Shown here piece by piece: positions 59,207-64,000 of a stretch of DNA of 64,000 nt (its first letter is position 1; every line of letters begins with the position of its first letter). This DNA comes from Hydrangea macrophylla (Eukaryota; Streptophyta; Magnoliopsida; Cornales; Hydrangeaceae): assembly GCA_033977485.1 (NCBI GenBank), contig CM066987.1:85059588-85123587 (forward strand), read 5' to 3'. The translations under genes were made by a program, and so were the position numbers. Under the pieces are notes generated by a model. That model ran no database searches. It worked only from the letters and a program-made list of their open reading frames with translations, and had not been told where the DNA came from.

Positions 59207-60084
59207 TGTCACGCCCCGGAGCAGCATAAATAGGGAAAAATAAATTTCCTTTATGGGTCCATAGGGAATGACGGGTGAATAACCGCATTGTCATCTAATC
59301 AAACCAACAAACACCACGATAGGGAGGATACTATTCATAGAACATAACTTATTAACATAATCAGAGGCTACAGCGGAAATATAAAAGGTTTGGAAGCAAC
59401 AAATGCCCAAGTACCAATTATAAAAGTCTACTAAAACTATTACAACAACTGGCTTAGAGTCTGAAGCCTATACCAACAACAACAGCAGTAGAACAGATAA
59501 AAACTAACTATTACAAAGCAGAACTTCTTCGTCTTTAAGCCTTTAGCTCCACGTCCGGCGAAACATTAGTCTTCCGGCCTCCAGTCCTGCGAAGCTCTAG
59601 ACATTGGAATGTCCAGGGCATAAACGCCATCAGCTTTGAATACAAAGCTGAGTGAGTACATTAAACAACACTCCTCACCGCTATTGTTAAACATCTTAAA
59701 ATGCGGTTAATCTCTTATCAATGACGTCACTCACGGACATAGCAGAGGTCTCATTAAACTATACATGAATCAATAATAACAGAAATCATATTAAGTAATG
59801 ACAAGGATAAACATCATGGCATATATATCTCATCGCGTATTCACCAAATCCATGCATGTAACCCATGCAACCACCCATGCATCTACCTTTACGTCGGGAC
59901 GCTGAATCCAAGACTGAACCATCATCATACTAAACATTCCCATATTCACATCCATATCCATGTTCTTATTCTCATCCATATCCATACGTCGATCCCATAA
60001 TACCAATCTGAAAACCATTAGTCGATACAGTAATGCCAATCGGAATCACCCGACTAGGCAATAGATCCTAAAATCCCTTGATAG

Positions 60085-60278
60085 GGTTACCGGTCGTCTA
60101 CACGGTACCACCTATCTGTAAACGATAGAACGGCACATCGGACGTCTTCAACGATGCGTATACCCTCACTGGTCGTCTACACAGCTGAGAATACATTAGA
60201 GCACTAGCCGGACGTCTTCAACGGTACACTGGACGTCTTCAACAGTGCATACGCATCACTGGACGTCTTCAACAGTGA
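60085..60278 (-). repeat. Array of six hairpins with conserved loops in the LTR
   Basis: Six units have a loop of GTCGTCTACA (two) or GACGTCTTCAA (four), each closed by a different but self-complementary stem: GGTTACCG/CGGTACC, CATCG/CGATG, CTCACTG/CAGCTGAG, CCG/CGG and CACTG/CAGTG twice. They lie downstream of the predicted start, so they would be in the RNA. Confidence 0.8.
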
Positions 60279-60825
60279 GAGGCGCACTAGGAACTCTAAC
60301 CATCCCACGTCCACCCGACTCGTCAGCCGTTGATCCCACGGATCCAAAGTACACCTATCTCATTATTCCATATGAATCACAGTTCCCCTTTCTCATCATA
60401 TCTTCTCATCTCTTCATATCAATATCCCATTTCTCATCAGATTCTCTTACCTCTTCTCATCACTATCCCATACATGCTGACACATGTTGTGAAATGCTCA
60501 TATACTAAGTACAGGAAATACCACTTGCTCTGTATTCAACATATCTACTCATTTCTGATTATTAGCATGCTGTCGTGTTCCGTTCTACTATTCAGTTTGA
60601 CAATAACATATGGCAGCTACTTAACCATTAGAGCATCTCATATCGACAGTTAATAATAAACAGCTCATCTTGTAACATTAACATAAACATCATATAAGGC
60701 TAACGTAGTATCATGTTGACTAAGCACATATCCAATATCATGTATGGTACAACCATTAGCAGCTTGGGTACATTACAATCAGCTCATAACATATAACATT
60801 AGATAAACAACATTCTGCTCTTACC

Positions 60826-60990
60826 CAATCGATTGGAAATAAAGTCAATCGATTGGACTTAATGTCAATCGATTGGAAATAATGTCAATCGATTGGACTT
60901 AATGTCAATCGATTGATATATCAATCGATTGAATCCCATGTCAATCGATTGGAAAATATCCAATCGATTGGATCCAATGTCAATCGATTG
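60826..60990. repeat. CAATCGATTG cluster 1 (nine copies)
   Basis: Nine exact copies of CAATCGATTG in 165 bp, spaced by 6-12 bases. In the minus-sense LTR this is downstream of the predicted TATA box. Confidence 0.95.
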
Positions 60991-61404
60991 AACTCTGTCT
61001 TCTTCCTCAAAACTGCTGGGTTTTATTATGAAAACGATGGGGTCCTCTTTCCTCCTCATGCACGTTATTATACACACATAAACATCACAAAAACAAACCT
61101 CTTTGAGTGAGTTAATAAACTCACCTCTCCCGGCGGTCCGTTGACGGCGTCCCGAGCTCCGCGGCGGCGGCTATGGTGGTTGATCTCTCTCCTCTCCTTC
61201 TCGGTCTCTCTGTCTGCCTCTTCTCTTCCCTCTCTTCTTCTTCTTCTTCTTCTCCTCCTCTTCTTCTTCTCCTCTCAACCCGAGAGTGTGTGTGTGTGTA
61301 ATATATATATACAATATATATGTATGTGTATATATATAAATATGAGAGTATGCATCTCTCTCTCCCAAGGCTGCCAAACTTGGCCCAAGGCCACAAATGA
61401 ACGA

Positions 61405-61414
61405 GTATATATAG
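61405..61414 (-). promoter_or_regulatory. Probable TATA box of the minus-strand LTR
   Basis: The minus strand reads CTATATATAC, followed 60-100 bp later by a GAGAGAGAG leader. Cluster 2 of CAATCGATTG lies 63-280 bp upstream, in U3. Confidence 0.5.
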
Positions 61415-61476
61415 GGGTAAGGGAGTGCCACGCGTTTAAAGCTGAAGGAAAGAAGAAAATGTGTCTCAGCTTATGT

Positions 61477-61695
61477 CAATCGATTGGAACACAAGTCAAT
61501 TGATTGAGAACAGATATTTGTAGTCAATCGATTGGAATAATGTCAATCGATTGAGATGAATGGCAATCGATTGAAGAAGATGGCAATCGATTGATAAACT
61601 GCCACGTCATGAATTCAGGTCAGTCTGATGGCAATCGATTGGGAAACTATGTCAATCGATTGGAATGAATGTCAATCGATTGGAAAGAATGTCAA
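61477..61695. repeat. CAATCGATTG cluster 2 (nine exact copies, one variant)
   Basis: Nine exact copies and one CAATTGATTG, spaced irregularly. Position in U3 suggests possible binding sites for a DNA-binding factor. That is inference. Confidence 0.9.
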
Positions 61696-61774
61696 TCGAT
61701 TGGAAACTCAAACTCACCAAAGACTAAGGAAAGTACAAGGGATATATATATACCTGAAAATACAGGGTATTACA

Positions 61775-62877
61775 TCATCCACCACTCATCAAAAGATTTC
61801 GTCCTCGAAATCTGAAGCAACAACCTACTGCCAAAAAGATAAACCACCTAAATGCTCAATACCTGGTTTTACATAAACGATTACTTCAGCGGTCAAAGGT
61901 TTAAGTTCTAAACACACGATACGAAGATATCACTGATCTACGAATACTAGGGTGACAACTATCAAATCTTCAGGATTAAGGGATATGAAATTCGTATGTC
62001 GAATTTCGAGAAAAGGTTCTAGGTAGCACAATCTAATCATCTTACAAGACTAAAATAGCTCGTCTCCAAACACACAAGATTCATTCCTCAAGTCAAACTC
62101 TACGGTGTGAGGGTTCTATTGATCAAGTGTTCTAATCTCATCTAAGTAGTAGCGAAGCGTTGCCGTCTACTCTGGTTTCGAAGATGCTTCACACTGTGCT
62201 GACAATGTCTCTACTGCGTCATCAGTTGACTGTCTTCTTATGTCTGGACTTCTCGTTACGATCGTCAACGTTATTAATCAGCCTCGTGTTGCACACGGCG
62301 TCCTTGTTAACTCCCGTGTTGTTATCGTCCTTCATCCTTCAATATGTTGACTTGAAAGCATTGTGACTCTAACATCGTAGTTGTTGATTCGAACTTCCTC
62401 ATGTGTCTCCAAATTCCCACGTACTATTGATATAATCATCTCTTTGAGGTCGTTCAATCCATTGAATACTCGTTCTGCTTCCACGTATTAATCAAATAGG
62501 CTAGGCAGGACTACATACTGATATCGTGAGTTGATCTATTGTATAACTTCTTGACTGGATGAAAGCAACAGACAATCGGTGTCGAAAAGAATCCTTCTAT
62601 GGTACTCTTGTAATTCTGGTGTTGTCTCTGCGTTACTCGTATCTCTTCTCGTATACTCGCAATCTTCTAGTTCGTCCTCTCTTGTCAAGGCTACATCTAA
62701 TGAAAATTGAGATTCCTTATCTCTAATCTCTGTCCAACTTACCAACGGTCGGCGTAGTCTTTCGATAGGGAGGCAATTGACGTCATATAAGGATGCAAAA
62801 GATGTCATATCGGGATGCAATTGATGTTATACAGGGATGCAAATGATGTCATAACCATTCTTGGAAACTTTTGTCCA
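61775..62877 (-). other. 3' internal region without pol
   Basis: Between gag and the 3' LTR there are only 1.1 kb with no protease, RT, RNase H or integrase motif in any frame. A short repeat block at 62765-62855 has four units like GGATGCAAATGATGTCATA. One 94-codon minus-strand open stretch (62820-62536) has no recognisable domain. The chromovirus 3'-end sequence ATTTCGAGGACGAAATC and a purine tract are at 61775-61812. Confidence 0.7.
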
Positions 62878-64000
62878 TCATCCTTGTCTAAGTTGAGACC
62901 AAGCATTTGTTCGACAGGTTTGTCCTTGTGGTACTTGTTGCAACGGAACATTGTGTTGCATCTCTAGTTCTGGACAAAACTTACGGACATGACCAAATTT
63001 ACCACAGTTGAAACATCGTATTCCCCGTCCATTAGATTTCTTTACCGTTCTGCATTCTTGGGAATGGTGTCCCGGTACTCCACAATTGTAGCAGATATCT
63101 CGTTCTCTGTGCTGTGTTGGAGTCGTCATTAGTTTTGATTCTTTCTGGTCGTTCCCCATCCTCTTACGCTTCTGGCGGTTGCCTATATAACTTCTCTCTG
63201 GATTTCCTTGTTGAACTTGGTTGGCTGCCAACACAACCTGACTGTCTCTTCCTCTCTGATCCGTTATGAAAAACTGATCGTTCCCTGGAAATTTTTGATC
63301 AAAGTGTTGTCCTTCACTAATCTGAGTGTCGTCTTCCAGTTTCGTTGCCATTTCTACCAAAGCTTCGAAAGATTGATCTAAATGTCCTATAGTCATATGA
63401 CGAATATGCGGAACTAGTCCTTGATGATATCTTTTGATCTTTCTTCTTGGTGTATCAATCATATGCGGTGCAAATCGTGATAGCCTCTCGAATTGAGTTG
63501 TATATTCGGGCACTGAAAAACAACCTTGAACTAATTGGATGAACTCTATTTCCCTTTTGTTCTTCTCAGATTCTGGAAAGTGCTTTTCTAGAAATCGAGT
63601 CTTGAATGATTCCCAAGTCATCCTTCCTACAGCTTCTTCACCTATCGTAGCTTTCACTGCGTCCCACCAATCTGCTGCTGAGAACGTCAGTTGAAATACG
63701 GCCAATTGTCTTTTCTCAACGTCAGTACATCCAAGTACCTCAAATATCAATTCTATCTGTCGAATCCATTGCTCAGCTTGCCATGCTCCCGTTAATCCGG
63801 TAAAGGTTCCTGGTTGAAGAGCACGAAATTCCTTTAGCAACTTGACTCTTGTTTGTCGTACTGGTGCTCCATTGCCGATGACACGATCTGCATGATTTAT
63901 AACTTGTTCCATGCGACGGATGAAAACTCCAATCATTCCTGTTGGATCTATCTCAGGAGGTACTATATCAGATACTCCATTCAGCTGACCCTGGTTTCCT
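62878..64000 (-). CDS. Gag protein, open to the window edge
   Basis: The minus-strand frame is open from the window edge (64000) to a stop at 62878, at least 373 codons. It has the capsid-like gag domain (PGTFTGLTGAWQAEQWIRQI, WWDAVKATIGEEAVGRMTWE, FLEKHFPESEKNKREIEFIQ) and two CCHC zinc knuckles, CYNCGVPGHHSQEC and CFNCGKFGHVRKFC, for RNA binding. The first Met visible (63936) need not be the start, since gag-like codons continue upstream. The frame is undamaged, in contrast to every other retroelement gene here. It ends without pol, so the element would need another element's enzymes. Confidence 0.85.
   Translation of the reverse strand, partial: GNQGQLNGVSDIVPPEIDPTGMIGVFIRRMEQVINHADRVIGNGAPVRQTRVKLLKEFRALQPGTFTGLTGAWQAEQWIRQIELIFEVLGCTDVEKRQLAVFQLTFSAADWWDAVKATIGEEAVGRMTWESFKTRFLEKHFPESEKNKREIEFIQLVQGCFSVPEYTTQFERLSRFAPHMIDTPRRKIKRYHQGLVPHIRHMTIGHLDQSFEALVEMATKLEDDTQISEGQHFDQKFPGNDQFFITDQRGRDSQVVLAANQVQQGNPERSYIGNRQKRKRMGNDQKESKLMTTPTQHRERDICYNCGVPGHHSQECRTVKKSNGRGIRCFNCGKFGHVRKFCPELEMQHNVPLQQVPQGQTCRTNAWSQLRQG

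Larger units (their letters stand above)
59207..61774 (-). repeat. 3' LTR of a minus-strand chromovirus-like element
   Basis: On the minus strand it starts TGTAATACCCTGTATTTT at 61774 and ends CCGGGGCGTGACA at 59207. It follows a GAGTGGTGGATGA purine tract and, before that, ATTTCGAGGACGAAATC, the sequence found just upstream of the 3' LTR in Tekay-type chromoviruses. ATAGG at 59202-59206 should be one TSD copy; its partner lies beyond the window. It contains a hairpin array and CAATCGATTG clusters, listed separately. Open stretches inside encode low-complexity peptides. Confidence 0.85.

Noticed and set aside
60826..61695. CRISPR-like array from the regularly recurring CAATCGATTG
   Set aside because: The unit is only 10 bp, the spacing is irregular, the context is a plant LTR and there are no cas genes.
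1..64000. tRNA or rRNA genes
   Set aside because: The only tRNA-like matches are the primer binding sites of the LTR elements. No cloverleaf with internal A and B boxes was seen by eye.

Overview
The window looks like intergenic chromatin from a flowering plant, most likely a eudicot. It is AT-rich, full of (GA)n and (TG)n microsatellites, and built almost entirely of transposable elements. I found no intact host gene, rRNA, tRNA or CRISPR array. All coding sequence belongs to transposons, except one captured fragment of the ribosome-biogenesis gene RPF2.

Layout. 1-5.5 kb: a decayed minus-strand Ty3/gypsy chromovirus of Tekay type (Tekay-1), with an inverted copy of its LTR end at the left edge. 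5.5-24.96 kb: a three-level nest. A minus-strand Tat-lineage gypsy element (Tat-1, 5' LTR 11610-24957) is split by a complete plus-strand Tekay chromovirus (Tekay-2, 12015-24912, TSD TCTAG). The 3' LTR of Tekay-2 is in turn split by a short gag-only Tat element (Tat-2, 20201-23914, TSD ACCCC). 25-26.7 kb: satellite-like 120-bp repeats and GA tracts, present as two diverged copies of a larger unit.

26.7-41.9 kb: a minus-strand Helitron of autonomous type, with a 3' hairpin and CTAG end at 26715 and a TC end at 41899. It carries a Rep-helicase gene for which I propose a nine-exon model (39603-33903). Every junction keeps phase and there is one in-frame TGA. A two-exon cassette at the 5' end of this gene is tandemly duplicated. 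Downstream lie exons 1 and 2 of an RPF2 homologue, a captured host gene fragment. 42.9-44.8 kb: a probable second, non-autonomous Helitron.

45.8-52.5 kb: two solo LTRs with perfect TSDs (45844-47406 GAGTT; 50819-52460 GAAAT), a MITE with a 9-bp TSD, two further foldback elements, a third possible Helitron and a possible hAT-type element. 53.2-59.2 kb: an Ogre-type (Tat) gypsy element with 5' LTR, PBS, leader and a gag with two premature stops. It is cut at 59206 by a minus-strand chromovirus-like element whose 3' LTR is 59207-61774. That element has gag (62878 to the window edge) but no pol in this window, so it appears to be gag-only. Its LTR holds two unusual structures: an array of hairpins with conserved loops and changing but complementary stems, and two clusters of the palindrome CAATCGATTG on either side of the predicted TATA box.

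How the parts relate: Tat-1 has the polyprotein that Tat-2 lacks and shares its LTR, PBS and 3' repeats, so Tat-1-like elements are plausible helpers for Tat-2. The two Tat-2 LTRs differ at only about five positions by eye, which makes it the youngest insertion here. Coding decay is mostly by stop codons that fit C-to-T change.
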